64,000 nt of DNA from Granulicella aggregans (GCF_014203275.1 NZ_JACHIP010000001.1:992001-1056000); one strand, 5' to 3'. Positions 1-8,450 are shown, counted from the stretch's first letter. Notes: generated by a model from the letters alone, not told the origin. A program made the numbers and translations.

Positions 1-1260
1 TGAACGGCGGTCCGAATAAGCTAGCGGAAGGGCAGCGGAGCGGCGATCGGCGTTTGTGCGCGCTTCTATAGCTGAAGCGTCAGAAGATTCAGGGGCGATC
101 GCGGTGTCGGACGGGTCTTCCCTGTCGGCGAACCGGGCGTCGAACTGCGGCTGGAAGAGGTCGCGGAGCCGGGAGATCTCGAAGCTGCCGGAGACGATGA
201 AAGAGCCGTCCGGTTCGGCGACGGGGGCGTCGTCGTCTTCCGTCTCGTCGTGCTCGTCGGAGATGTTGCCGACGATGGCCTCGATGAGGTCTTCGATGGT
301 GATGAGGCCGGCGACGCCACCGTATTCATCGATGACGATTCGCATGTGCTGCTTCTCGCGCTGCATCTCGCGGAGAAGCTCGTTGACTTTCTTAGTCTCG
401 GGAACGAAGGCCGCGGGCTTCTGCAGTTGCGAGACAGTGAGCTGGCCAGCCTCGGTATCGAGCACCTGGAGTAGATCGTGGGCGAAGACGATGCCGGTGA
501 TGTTGTCGAGCTGGCCGGAGAAGACCGGGACGCGGGAGTAGATGTTCTCTTCGAGCGACGCTGTGAAGACTTCGAGCGTCATTGAACCTTCGACGGCGTA
601 GATCTCCGGGCGTGGCGTCATGACTTCGCGAACGACCTTGTCGCCAAACTCCACAACGGAGCGAACGAGTTCGCGGTCGGACTCTTCGAGGATGCCCTCT
701 TCTTCACCAGCTTCGAGCAGAGCGTCCATGGCTTCCGACGGGTGATCTTCTTCGGTGGTGTCTTCTGGCTCGGCGAGAGCTGCGATGGAGAGGAGCAGTC
801 CCATCAGCAGGGTGACCGGAAGGACGAGGTAAAAGAGGGCTTCGAGCAAGTAACGGATCTTCGCGATCCAAAGACCTCGGGTCCGGGTGAAGAGAAGCTG
901 CGGCAGGAGGCGATCGAAGATGACGATGAGCAGGACGAGCTCGATGATGGTGCGAGCGATGTCCGCGAGATGCGGGGTGCGCGTATAGACGGGGACGAGC
1001 GAATTGGGGCTATAGAGGCGCAGGCCGGAGAGCATGGCCATGGCGGCAAGCGAGAGCTGGCGCAGGACCGAGGCAGAGAGGGCGATGGACTCGCGTGCGA
1101 GGTGGAGGCGCGGCTCGACGACCTCTTCCCAGGCGTCGATGTTGTCTTGGTACTCGCGGGCGAGAAACTTGCCCATCTCGGAGTAGACGCGGTCGACGTA
1201 GGCGGCAAGAAGGAGGACGCCAAGCAGGATGACGAGCGAGAGGAAGTAGGCGGCGTTCAT
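1..1260 (-). CDS. CBS-domain CorC/HlyC-type transmembrane protein (3' part outside window)
   Basis: Membrane protein of the CNNM/CorC/HlyC family, associated with magnesium/cobalt efflux or ion homeostasis. About 420 codons are visible, open to the window edge. Hydrophobic segments lie near residues 1-20, 105-120 and 140-165. They are followed by an acidic linker (EEGILEESDRELVRSVVEFG) and a pair of CBS motifs containing VMTPRPEI and VIDEYGGVAGLITIEDLIE, both typical of the family. The start of the C-terminal CorC domain (SFIVSGSFEISRLRDLF) is seen. After it the visible tail becomes polar and unlike the family, so the true C terminus cannot be judged here. The ATG overlaps the ybeY stop by four bases (ATGA), indicating translational coupling. 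The phoH-ybeY-corC order is widespread in bacteria and supports the assignment. Transport specificity is not established. Confidence 0.85.
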   Translation of the reverse strand, partial: MNAAYFLSLVILLGVLLLAAYVDRVYSEMGKFLAREYQDNIDAWEEVVEPRLHLARESIALSASVLRQLSLAAMAMLSGLRLYSPNSLVPVYTRTPHLADIARTIIELVLLIVIFDRLLPQLLFTRTRGLWIAKIRYLLEALFYLVLPVTLLMGLLLSIAALAEPEDTTEEDHPSEAMDALLEAGEEEGILEESDRELVRSVVEFGDKVVREVMTPRPEIYAVEGSMTLEVFTASLEENIYSRVPVFSGQLDNITGIVFAHDLLQVLDTEAGQLTVSQLQKPAAFVPETKKVNELLREMQREKQHMRIVIDEYGGVAGLITIEDLIEAIVGNISDEHDETEDDDAPVAEPDGSFIVSGSFEISRLRDLFQPQFDARFADREDPSDTAIAPESSDASAIEARTNADRRSAALPLAYSDRRS

Positions 1261-1901
1261 CGAGTGGCCCGCTTCCTGCCGGTTGCTTTCTTACTAGCCC
1301 GTTTGGCGGCGGTCTTGCGCGGGGCCTTTTTACTGGTGCGAGCGGAAAGCAGACGCGGGGATTCTTCGCTGCGCTCAGAATGACGGGTTTTTGAGATACG
1401 TGGCGACTTCTTTGCGGAAAATTCACTTCGCCGCGTACTGACGGACTCTGTAGTGACGCGGGCTATGAGGCTGACGGGGAGTTTGAGCGCGGAGCGAAGT
1501 TCTGCTTCGCGGGCGGCCATCTGGCCGGAGTCGGTCTCGTGGTCGAGACCGGAGAGGTGGAGCAGGCCGTGGAGGATGAGGATGCGGAGCTCATCGGGGA
1601 GAGTGTGGCCGAACTGGGTGGCCTGGCAGGCGGCGGTTTCGAGCGAGATGGCGAGGTCACCGGCGTGATGGTCTGCGATCTCGGGCGGCGTAGGAAAGCT
1701 GAGGATGTCGGTGGCTTTGTTCTTGTTGCGGAAGGCGCGGTTGAGGCGTTTCAGTTCGGCGTCGGAGGTAAGCAGCACGTCAACTTCGCCTTCCAGGCCG
1801 ACGGCGGTGCGGGCGCGGTTCAGGAAACGCGAAAGGGCAGGCTTCGAGAGCGCGGCGGCATCCGGGACGAGCGCCTGGGCTTGCGGGTCAATGGAGATCA
1901 T
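1257..1901 (-). CDS. ybeY: Endoribonuclease YbeY with repeat-derived, basic C-terminal extension
   Basis: Single-strand-specific metallo-endoribonuclease acting in 16S rRNA 3'-end maturation and ribosome quality control. The UPF0054 core occupies about residues 1-145. The zinc motif HGLLHLSGLDHE places H111, H115 and H121 in the required H-x3-H-x5-H spacing, and KATDILSFP is also conserved. The protein is 214 residues against the usual ~150. The extra ~70 residues contain HSERSEESP (residues 174-182), which is a translated copy of a dispersed genomic repeat, followed by a lysine/arginine/alanine-rich tail. The start overlaps the GH16 stop (ATGA) and the end overlaps the CorC-like start (ATGA). 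The core identification is firm. Whether the tail has a role is unknown. Confidence 0.93.
   Translation of the reverse strand: MISIDPQAQALVPDAAALSKPALSRFLNRARTAVGLEGEVDVLLTSDAELKRLNRAFRNKNKATDILSFPTPPEIADHHAGDLAISLETAACQATQFGHTLPDELRILILHGLLHLSGLDHETDSGQMAAREAELRSALKLPVSLIARVTTESVSTRRSEFSAKKSPRISKTRHSERSEESPRLLSARTSKKAPRKTAAKRASKKATGRKRATR
1352..1387. repeat. Dispersed repeat, family A copy 1 (inside ybeY 3' end)
   Basis: The stretch containing GGGGATTCTTCGCTGCGCTCAG... AATGACGGG matches a dispersed repeat type seen in many acidobacterial and proteobacterial genomes. Here it is read in frame as HSERSEESP within the ybeY C-terminal extension. Related copies lie near 2828, 31335 and 47770. Confidence 0.6.
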
Positions 1902-2770
1902 TTGGTGAGTGCGCTCGGCAGGGCGTGGACGGGCTGGTCAGGCCGTTTGTAGACGCGAACGTAGTCGACGAGCATCTGCTGGGGGAAGATGGTGGTCTGG
2001 TCGGGATTGCCGGGCCAGTCGCCACCTACGGCGAGGTTCAAAAGGATGAAGTATGGGTGGTTGTAGACCCAAGTGGCTCCGGCAGGGAGATCGGCGGGAG
2101 TGCGCTCGGCGACGAGATGGTCGTCGAGGAAGAACTTGATGTCGTTAGGTGCCCATTCGAGGGCGTATAGATGAAAGGCGGTGTCCACGCGCTGGCCTTC
2201 GGGTAGGGTGAATGCCCTGGTAGGGCCTTTGTCGCCGCTGTATCCAGGGCCGTGGATGGTGCTGTGGCTGAGGGTCGCCTCGCCGATGTTTTCTACGATG
2301 TCGATCTCGCCCGATTTGGGCCAACCGACGGTGTCGACGTCGTCGCCGAGCATCCAGAAGGCGGGCCAGATGCCTTTGCCCAGAGGCATCTTTATGCTGG
2401 CCTCGAAACGGCCGTAGGTCTGGGCGAAGATCCCGCGGGTGAAGAGGCGGGCGGAGGTGTAATGGCGGGTGGTGCCGTCGGGACGAGTAGTGTCCTGCTT
2501 CAGCGCCGAGAGGACAAGCTTTCCGTCTTCGACGTGCGCGTTCGCGGGGTTGCGGGTGTAGGTTTCGAGCTCGTGATTTTGATTGTCGGAGAGGTCGAAG
2601 GCCCACTTCTTGGGATCTGGGGCCGAACCATTGGAACCGTTGAACTCGTCGGACCAAGTGAGGTTCCATCGCGGGGATTGCGCCGGGGCGCTGAGGGCGC
2701 ATGCGAGGAAGAGCGCCAACGCGGAGAGAGCGGAGATGAAGCGCGTACTTGGAGGGTCGATGGTCATCAT
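1898..2770 (-). CDS. Secreted GH16 family glycoside hydrolase (laminarinase/beta-glucanase-like)
   Basis: Predicted exported endo-beta-1,3(4)-glucanase of 290 residues. An N-terminal hydrophobic signal runs to about residue 31 (ALSAPAQS). The GH16 jelly-roll follows. The catalytic signature GEIDIVENIGE gives E155 as nucleophile, D157, and E160 as acid/base, and WPAFWMLG upstream is also typical. The size fits a single-domain GH16 enzyme with no carbohydrate-binding module. It is unusual to find it between phoH and ybeY: it ends with a four-base ATGA overlap with ybeY, so it is probably co-transcribed with that housekeeping cluster. A longer gap of about 200 bp, carrying repeats, separates it from phoH. 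Exact glucan specificity cannot be read from sequence. Confidence 0.92.
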   Translation of the reverse strand: MMTIDPPSTRFISALSALALFLACALSAPAQSPRWNLTWSDEFNGSNGSAPDPKKWAFDLSDNQNHELETYTRNPANAHVEDGKLVLSALKQDTTRPDGTTRHYTSARLFTRGIFAQTYGRFEASIKMPLGKGIWPAFWMLGDDVDTVGWPKSGEIDIVENIGEATLSHSTIHGPGYSGDKGPTRAFTLPEGQRVDTAFHLYALEWAPNDIKFFLDDHLVAERTPADLPAGATWVYNHPYFILLNLAVGGDWPGNPDQTTIFPQQMLVDYVRVYKRPDQPVHALPSALTK

Positions 2771-2827
2771 CGGTCGCTGTTTAGATGGTATCGCATGGGT
2801 AGGGCCGGGCGGGGTTAGGAAAGCAAA

Positions 2828-2870
2828 TGCGGGGGTCTCTCCACTGCGCTTCGCTTCTGTCGAGATGACA
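2828..2870. repeat. Dispersed repeat, family A copy 2
   Basis: The segment with GGGGGTCTCTCCACTGCGCT followed by TCGAGATGACA lies between GH16 and phoH. It resembles the family seen at 1352, 31335 and 47770 (purine-rich 5' part, central GCGCT-type core, ending in GATGACA). Confidence 0.5.
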
Positions 2871-2910
2871 TTTCTATCGGAGAAGAGAAAAGCGGTTCGT
2901 GCTATGCACG

Positions 2911-2958
2911 AATGCCCACCTTAGTCGCGATGAAACTGCGACGAAGATGGGGCACCCG
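2911..2958. repeat. Palindromic repeat, family B copy 1
   Basis: Imperfect inverted repeat: a left arm TGCCCACCTTAGTCGC, a short AT-containing loop, and a right arm GCGACGAAGATGGGGCA, ending in CACCCG. Related elements occur at 33279 and 48759. It sits in the phoH to GH16 gap and could act as an mRNA-stabilising or attenuating hairpin. Confidence 0.6.
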
Positions 2959-2968
2959 GTTTGTGGCT

Positions 2969-4003
2969 TTACTGAGGTTTGGAGATTGCGTGGGGCGGTT
3001 CGGCAAGCGTTGAGCCTGGCATGCCGGTGTCGATGCCGAGCGGAAGCTGCTGCTGCGTGCGCCCGTAGCTGTCGTAGGCGCGGACGATGCGCTGTACGAG
3101 CTGATGGCGGACTACGTCGACGTCCTCGAAGTGGCAGAAGCGGATGCCTTCGACGCCGGAGAGGACATTGAGGGCTTCGAGTAGGCCGGACTTCTTGGGA
3201 TTGGGCAGGTCGGTCTGGGTGAGGTCGCCGGTGATGACGCACTTGGAGTTGTTACCGAGACGGGTGACGAACATCTTCATCTGCTCGGTGGTAGTGTTCT
3301 GGGCCTCATCCATGATGATGAAGGCGTCAGCCAGGGTGCGGCCGCGCATGAAGGCGAGCGGGGCAACCTCGATGACGTTGGACTCGAGCATCTTATCGAC
3401 CTTGATGGGGTCGAGCAGATCATAGAGCGCGTCGTAGAGCGGGCGGAGGTATGGGTCGACCTTCTCCTGAAGCGACCCCGGGAGAAAACCGAGGCGTTCG
3501 CCGGCTTCCACAGCGGGGCGGACGAGGATGATGCGGCTGACTTTCTTCGCCATGAGAGCAGAGACGGCCATGGCGACGGCAAGGTAGGTCTTGCCAGTTC
3601 CAGCTGGGCCGAGGCCGAAGGTCATGTCGGACTGCTCGATGGCTTCAACATACTTGCGCTGGTTTGGGGAGCGCGGCTGAACCATGCGCTTTACGCCCGC
3701 CGACCGTTGCTTGCCGGATTCGACGAGGGAGCGCAGGCTGACAGTGGGATCGGCGACGACCAGCTTCAACATGCCGTGGAGTTCACCGTTGTGGAGGTTG
3801 ACGCCGGATTTTCGGAGGTATTCGAAGTCGGAGAAGACGCGCGCGACTCGTTCGATGGCGTCGTCTGGGCCGGTGACATGAATGGCGTCGGAGCGTAGGT
3901 CGATGGTCACGTGCAGGCCATCTTCAAGGAGGCGAAGGTTTTCGTCGCGGGTCCCGTACAGGGGCTCAATGCCAGGCGTGATGTCGAGGGCTCTTTTATT
4001 CAA
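2969..4003 (-). CDS. phoH: PhoH family protein (PhoH/YbeZ ATPase)
   Basis: Cytoplasmic P-loop ATPase of 344 residues, the usual PhoH/YbeZ length. It is thought to work with YbeY in RNA metabolism. An N-terminal region with KH-like character (about residues 1-100) precedes the PhoH domain. Walker A is GPAGTGKT at 132-139 and Walker B is FIIMDEAQN with D232-E233. VTRLGNNSKCVITGDLTQ further on is characteristic. It is the first gene of the minus-strand cluster leading to GH16, ybeY and the CorC-like gene, with the ATG at 4003. A role as a phosphate-starvation gene is historical and not supported by anything visible here. Confidence 0.95.
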   Translation of the reverse strand: MNKRALDITPGIEPLYGTRDENLRLLEDGLHVTIDLRSDAIHVTGPDDAIERVARVFSDFEYLRKSGVNLHNGELHGMLKLVVADPTVSLRSLVESGKQRSAGVKRMVQPRSPNQRKYVEAIEQSDMTFGLGPAGTGKTYLAVAMAVSALMAKKVSRIILVRPAVEAGERLGFLPGSLQEKVDPYLRPLYDALYDLLDPIKVDKMLESNVIEVAPLAFMRGRTLADAFIIMDEAQNTTTEQMKMFVTRLGNNSKCVITGDLTQTDLPNPKKSGLLEALNVLSGVEGIRFCHFEDVDVVRHQLVQRIVRAYDSYGRTQQQLPLGIDTGMPGSTLAEPPHAISKPQ

Positions 4004-4447
4004 TTAGTGATCTGACCTCCGTCAGGGAGTTGCAGGTGAGGGCGTGCGCAAAGTTGCTGCCGAAGATATCGGCAGAAAGCGGGTATGAGTTATGGGATGA
4101 GTGCGGCGGGCAGCCGGATGGCTGGCGGTGAAGCTTGTTCTCGGGTTGGCGGGAGGTGCCAATAAGAGTCCGAATGGGGAGAGAGTAGAACTAACGGATG
4201 TGGGAGTCAAGCCAATTTTTCTACCGCTTTTGTGGGGTTTTATCGGAATGGATCTGGTTTCGGTGATAGGCCACAGTGGCTGTCCATTGGTGGACAGTGC
4301 TTTGCGGCGCCGGACACCGCACAACTCGCGTCCGACGAGCGTTTACAGGTAAAACCGATTTCTTTGAGCAAGTTGCCGATCCCGGACTATGGTTTTCGAA
4401 TTGCACAAGAACGTATCGAACCCACTTTTGCAAACCGGAGGCACGCG
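4004..4447. other. 444-bp intergenic region between divergent phoH and permease genes
   Basis: No convincing gene is seen. It must contain the promoters for phoH (minus) and the permease (plus), but no clear -35/-10 pair could be picked by eye. A small perfect hairpin CTGTCCA-TTGG-TGGACAG lies at 4280-4297. Open frames in the region lack ribosome-binding sites and recognisable products. Confidence 0.5.
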
Positions 4448-6883
4448 ATGAGCAACTTGCTGCAGGATGTGAGATTTGCGCTTCGCCAGATGAGACGCTC
4501 CCCTGGGTTCGCCATCACGGCGGTACTCACACTGGCGTTGGGGATCGCCGCAAACGTGATTGTTTTTGGGGTTGTCGATGCGTTGATTCTGCGGCCGCTG
4601 GATGTGGATCGGGTGGACCGGGTGCGGCAGGTGCAGCCGCTGGGGACAGGGTACCCGGTGTTTTCCTACCCGGAGATTCGCGAGTTGCGGGAGAGCAACA
4701 CCGTGTTCTCAGCCGTGGCGGCGGAGGTCTCGCAGAACTTCGGAATGGAAGCGGATGGACTGACGCGGCCGGTGTGGGGGCTCGAGGTGAGCGGGCAGTA
4801 CTTCGAGGTGATCGCTGTGAAGGCGGCGATGGGGAGACTTTTGACGAGGTCGGACGACGACCATCCTGGAGCCTCGAACGCCGCGGTCATCACCTGGGCG
4901 ACGTGGAAGACGGAGTTCAATGGCGACCCGAACATCGTCGGCGAGATGATCCGGTTGAACAAGCAGCCATACACGATCGTTGGCGTGACGGCTGAGGGGT
5001 TCCATGGGACGGAGACATTTCTGCAGCCGGGGATCGTGGTGCCGATGGCGAATGAGGAGTCGCTTGAAGGGGTCAGCTGGCTGGACCGCTGGAGCGGAAG
5101 AAACATCTTTGCGATGGCGCGCCTGAAGGACGGCGTCACCGATGCACAGGTAAAGGCCGACCTGGACGCGATCGCAAACCGGGTGCGGCACGGGCATCCG
5201 GTGGAGGAAGAGAAGCTTGGCTACAGGCTGACGAAGCCGGGGCTGATTGGAGACTACCTTGGCCGACCGGCGCGTGCGTTTCTGTCGGCGGTCTTGGGGC
5301 TGGGCGGAATCGTGTTGCTGGCGGCTTGCGCGAATCTGGGTAGCCTGTTCGCGGCGCGAACCGCGGACCGGACGCGGGAGATTGCGATCCGGATGGCGGT
5401 GGGATCGAGCCGGTGGCGGGTGGTGCAGCAGGTGCTGGTGGAGGCCGTGGTCATCTCCTTGTTCGGTGGAATGCTTGCATGCGGGCTGGCATGGATCGGG
5501 TTGACCGAGCTGGCGCGGTGGAATCCGCCGAGCGATTATCCGATCCGCTTCCAGGTGACGCCGCAGCCGTCCTTAATCTTGGTAGCGCTGGCGGTCTCGG
5601 TGGTGGCGGGGCTGGTCTTCGGCGTCATGCCGCTGCGGCAGATCTTCAAGACCGACCCGAACGAGGCGATCAAGAGCGGAGGACAAGGGCTGGCGGGACG
5701 GCGATGGGCGCTGCGCGATGTGCTGCTGGCGCTGCAGATTGCGCTGTGCTGCGTGACGGTGACGGCGGTGTTTGTGGCCCTGCGCGGAATGACACGGGCG
5801 CTGACGATGGACCTTGGATTCAATCCGAAGAATGTGACGCTGACGCGGTTCGATGTGAGCCAGGCGCAGTACAAAGACGAGGCAGCGGAGCAGTTTCAGA
5901 GACGACTGCTGGAGCGGGTGGCGGCAATGCCGGGGGTGAAGGCGGCAGGCTATGCAAACACGACGCCGCTGGCAAATCCTTCGACTACGGACGTCTACGC
6001 GCAGCAGACTACAGACATGCGCCCGTCGAACGTTGCGTTCGCTTCGTTTATCTACCAGGTTTCGCCGGGATACTTCAACGCCGCCGAGACGCGGATGTTG
6101 GCGGGGCGCGATGTGAGCTTTACGGATACGGCGAAGACGCCGCGCGTGGCGGTGGTCAATCGGGAGTTTGTGAAGAGCTTGCTGCACTCTGTCGACGTCA
6201 ATGCGGCAATAGGCCGGTACTTCAAGAACCGGAAGGGCGAGCTGGTGCAGATCGTCGGCGTGGTCGAGAACGGGAAGTATTTCTTCCTGAGCGAAGACCA
6301 GAGCGAAGCGCTGTTTTATCCGATCACGCAGGCTCCAGACACGGCTACGGATCTGATCGTGCGAGCCGACGACGGCGCGGAGGGTGACATGGCGGAGCGG
6401 GTACGCGCCCTGATTCGGGAGATGGATGTGGCGATTCCGCTGCGCGCCTCGGAGTCGTGGAAGAGCTCGCTGGCCTTCAGCTTCTTCCCCGCTCAGGTGG
6501 CGACGGCAGCGCTGAGCGTCTTCGGAGCCTTCGGCCTTCTACTTTCGATTGCCGGAACGTTTGGCCTGGCCTCGTACACGGTGAGCAAGCGGTTACGGGA
6601 GCTGAGCATCCGGGTAGCGCTGGGAGCGCAGGGGCGGCAGGTGCTGCGGGCGGCGCTGGGAAGGATGCTGATACTGCTGGCGGGCGGTAGTCTCGTAGGG
6701 ATTGGGCTGGGCGTGGCGACGGGCAAGCTGCTCTCGGCAGTGGTCTACCAGGCTTCGGCGAACGATCCGGTGGTGATCTGCGCCGTAGGGATGACGATGG
6801 TGCTGACGGGCTTGCTGTCGGTGACGGGACCGGTGAGACGGGCTTTGCAGATCGATCCAGCGAATGTCTTGCGGGAACAGTAG
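4448..6883 (+). CDS. ABC transporter permease, acidobacterial duplicated orphan permease (ADOP) type
   Basis: Large inner-membrane protein of 811 residues with two MacB_PCD-plus-FtsX repeats. The N terminus MSNLLQDVRFALRQMRRSPG and the first membrane segment ending NVIVFGVVDALILRPL are diagnostic of the ADOP family. A first FtsX core lies near residues 270-410 (CANLGSLFAARTADRTREIA) and a second at the C terminus (ASYTVSKRLRELSIRVALGA). The ATG is chosen because GGAGG sits just upstream, at about 4438-4442. A longer in-frame extension upstream is open but has no family similarity. No ATPase gene is adjacent, as is typical for these orphan permeases. Substrate is unknown. The relatives are the MacB/FtsX/LolC group, which couple ATP hydrolysis to movement of periplasmic cargo. 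Confidence 0.9.
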   Translation: MSNLLQDVRFALRQMRRSPGFAITAVLTLALGIAANVIVFGVVDALILRPLDVDRVDRVRQVQPLGTGYPVFSYPEIRELRESNTVFSAVAAEVSQNFGMEADGLTRPVWGLEVSGQYFEVIAVKAAMGRLLTRSDDDHPGASNAAVITWATWKTEFNGDPNIVGEMIRLNKQPYTIVGVTAEGFHGTETFLQPGIVVPMANEESLEGVSWLDRWSGRNIFAMARLKDGVTDAQVKADLDAIANRVRHGHPVEEEKLGYRLTKPGLIGDYLGRPARAFLSAVLGLGGIVLLAACANLGSLFAARTADRTREIAIRMAVGSSRWRVVQQVLVEAVVISLFGGMLACGLAWIGLTELARWNPPSDYPIRFQVTPQPSLILVALAVSVVAGLVFGVMPLRQIFKTDPNEAIKSGGQGLAGRRWALRDVLLALQIALCCVTVTAVFVALRGMTRALTMDLGFNPKNVTLTRFDVSQAQYKDEAAEQFQRRLLERVAAMPGVKAAGYANTTPLANPSTTDVYAQQTTDMRPSNVAFASFIYQVSPGYFNAAETRMLAGRDVSFTDTAKTPRVAVVNREFVKSLLHSVDVNAAIGRYFKNRKGELVQIVGVVENGKYFFLSEDQSEALFYPITQAPDTATDLIVRADDGAEGDMAERVRALIREMDVAIPLRASESWKSSLAFSFFPAQVATAALSVFGAFGLLLSIAGTFGLASYTVSKRLRELSIRVALGAQGRQVLRAALGRMLILLAGGSLVGIGLGVATGKLLSAVVYQASANDPVVICAVGMTMVLTGLLSVTGPVRRALQIDPANVLREQ

Positions 6884-6952
6884 TGGGCTAGCTGGCGCTC
6901 CCGGAGAAAAGTTTGCTTGCTGGAAGGCGGCGGGGCACCTATTCTCGGGCGC

Positions 6953-7876
6953 ATGGGGAAGATGGCCTGGCTTGGAATAGTTGCGGTGTTTGGGGTTCTG
7001 GCGACAGGATTTTGGGCTCTGGCGAGGCCGGTAGCGGCGGATGATCTGCGATCGATGATGGTCAGGGATGTGGAAAAGCTGCCGTCTACCGCGCCAACGA
7101 TCACCGAGGCGTATGGGGCCGATCCGCTGCAGTTTGGCGAGCTTCGGATGCCGCCGGGAAAGGGGCCGTTCCCGGTGGCGGTGATCGTTCATGGGGGATG
7201 CTGGGTGAAGGGGTTCGCGACGCGGAGTTATATGTCTCCGCTGGCGAGCGAGTTGACGGCGAAGGGGATGGCGACGTGGAACGTCGAGTACCGGCAGATC
7301 GGGGACAAGGGTGCGGGGTGGCCAGGAAGCTATCTTGACTGGGCGTCGGCAACGGATCATCTGCGGGAGCTGGCGAAACGATATCCGCTGGATTTGAATC
7401 GTGTGGTGGCTACAGGGCACTCGGCGGGAGCGACGGCGGCACTTTGGCTGGCGGCGCGAGGGAAGATTGCGAAGGGGTCTGAGATTTGGGCGGCTGATCC
7501 GCTGAAGATCGCGGGCGTGGTGGCGATCGACGGGCCCGGGAATGTTCACGATTTTATCGGGCTGGACAAGGATATCTGCGGACAGCCGGTGATCCAGGAG
7601 CTGATGGGAGGGCTTCCGGCGGAGGTGCCGGCGAGGTATGCGGCGGCCGATCCGGTATTGCTTCTGCCGACTGGGGTTCCGACATCGCTGGTCGCTTCGA
7701 TGGTGCTGGAGCCGGAGGCGGCGGAAGCTTACAGGAAGGCTGCGGAGGCGAAGGGCGACAAGGTGGAGGTGAAGGACCCTGTCGATGTGGGGCACTTTGG
7801 GATGATGTTTCCGAAGACAGAAGCCGGCGGGATGGTGGTGGGGCTAATTCTGAAGGCGGGTGGAATTGGGCGGTAG
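6953..7876 (+). CDS. Exported alpha/beta hydrolase (BD-FAE / kynurenine-formamidase-like)
   Basis: Predicted 307-residue esterase-type hydrolase with an N-terminal hydrophobic segment (residues 4-28), so it is probably exported or membrane-anchored. The oxyanion-hole motif HGGCW at 80-84 and the nucleophile elbow GHSAG with S157 fit the alpha/beta hydrolase fold, near the kynurenine formamidase/carboxylesterase branch. A late aspartate and VGHFGMM (probable catalytic His) complete the triad. The ATG at 6953 was chosen over an upstream TTG, which lacks a ribosome site. It follows the permease by about 70 bp and may be co-transcribed. Substrate is not deducible. Confidence 0.82.
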   Translation: MGKMAWLGIVAVFGVLATGFWALARPVAADDLRSMMVRDVEKLPSTAPTITEAYGADPLQFGELRMPPGKGPFPVAVIVHGGCWVKGFATRSYMSPLASELTAKGMATWNVEYRQIGDKGAGWPGSYLDWASATDHLRELAKRYPLDLNRVVATGHSAGATAALWLAARGKIAKGSEIWAADPLKIAGVVAIDGPGNVHDFIGLDKDICGQPVIQELMGGLPAEVPARYAAADPVLLLPTGVPTSLVASMVLEPEAAEAYRKAAEAKGDKVEVKDPVDVGHFGMMFPKTEAGGMVVGLILKAGGIGR

Positions 7877-7899
7877 GGCGGGATTTGTGCCGGAATTGA

Positions 7900-7928
7900 T
7901 TGACTGCGGCGGGGGAGTTCCGTAGACT
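7900..7928 (+). promoter_or_regulatory. Probable sigma70-type promoter of rpsT
   Basis: TTGACT (7900-7905), a 17-bp spacer and TAGACT (7923-7928) make a good -35/-10 pair upstream of rpsT. They predict a leader of about 130 nt. Confidence 0.6.
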
Positions 7929-8030
7929 TATGTTTGCGGCAGACTGTGGCGCGCGTTGGGCTGTTGTCTATAAAAGACTGGAAGCCAAGAGACGCGATTC
8001 GAGTAAGCCCAGGTCTGCATCCCAAATTTC

Positions 8031-8047
8031 ACCCGTTCCTAACGGGT
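8031..8047 (+). promoter_or_regulatory. Leader hairpin just before the rpsT ribosome-binding site
   Basis: ACCCGTT-CCT-AACGGGT forms a 7-bp stem with a 3-nt loop ending four bases before the purine-rich GAAGAGAAGAG ribosome site of rpsT. A position like this could take part in S20 translational feedback, but that is only inferred. Confidence 0.4.
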
Positions 8048-8064
8048 TCAGAAGAGAAGAGTTT

Positions 8065-8343
8065 ATGGCAAATCATGTTTCGTCGTTGAAGCGCGCACGT
8101 CAGACCATCGTAAAGACCGCTGTGAACCGGGCCAACAAGAGCAAGCTGCGCGGCACACTGCGCCTACTCCGCGAAGCGATCGTGAAGGGCGACCATGCTG
8201 CTGCAACCACGCAGTACCGCGAAACCGCCTCGATCCTGGACAAGAGCGTACAGAAGGGTGTTCTCCACAAGAACACCGCGAGCCGCTACAAGAGCCGCCT
8301 GAACTCCCGCCTCAAGGCGATCGCGACCGCAAAGGCTGCGTAA
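8065..8343 (+). CDS. rpsT: 30S ribosomal protein S20
   Basis: 92-residue, strongly basic primary 16S rRNA-binding protein of the small subunit. The family pattern is clear: [17 protein letters not shown] at the N terminus, the central [11 protein letters not shown], and the helical end [18 protein letters not shown]. The ATG at 8065 follows a GAAGAGAAGAG ribosome site and matches the family N terminus; the frame is open further upstream but without similarity. It is monocistronic: its own promoter lies at 7900 and a strong terminator begins 56 bp after the stop. Confidence 0.97.
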   Translation: MANHVSSLKRARQTIVKTAVNRANKSKLRGTLRLLREAIVKGDHAAATTQYRETASILDKSVQKGVLHKNTASRYKSRLNSRLKAIATAKAA

Positions 8344-8398
8344 GTTCTCTTCTCCGGCACGGTCCGGAGGACGACACGCAATCTCCAAGAAACACCAT

Positions 8399-8450
8399 GC
8401 AGCGAACCATCACGGCGAAGTCATCCGTCGTGATGGTTCGCTGCGTTTCT
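8399..8450 (+). terminator. Rho-independent terminator of rpsT
   Basis: A 19-bp stem (8399-8417 with 8426-8444, one G-T pair), with an 8-nt loop AAGTCATC, is followed by the T-rich GTTTCTATTT. Very stable and well placed after rpsT. Confidence 0.9.

Noticed and set aside
6593..7795. 400-codon minus frame spanning the permease end and the hydrolase
   Set aside because: Crosses two well-supported plus genes; Arg/His/Pro-rich, shadow-like.
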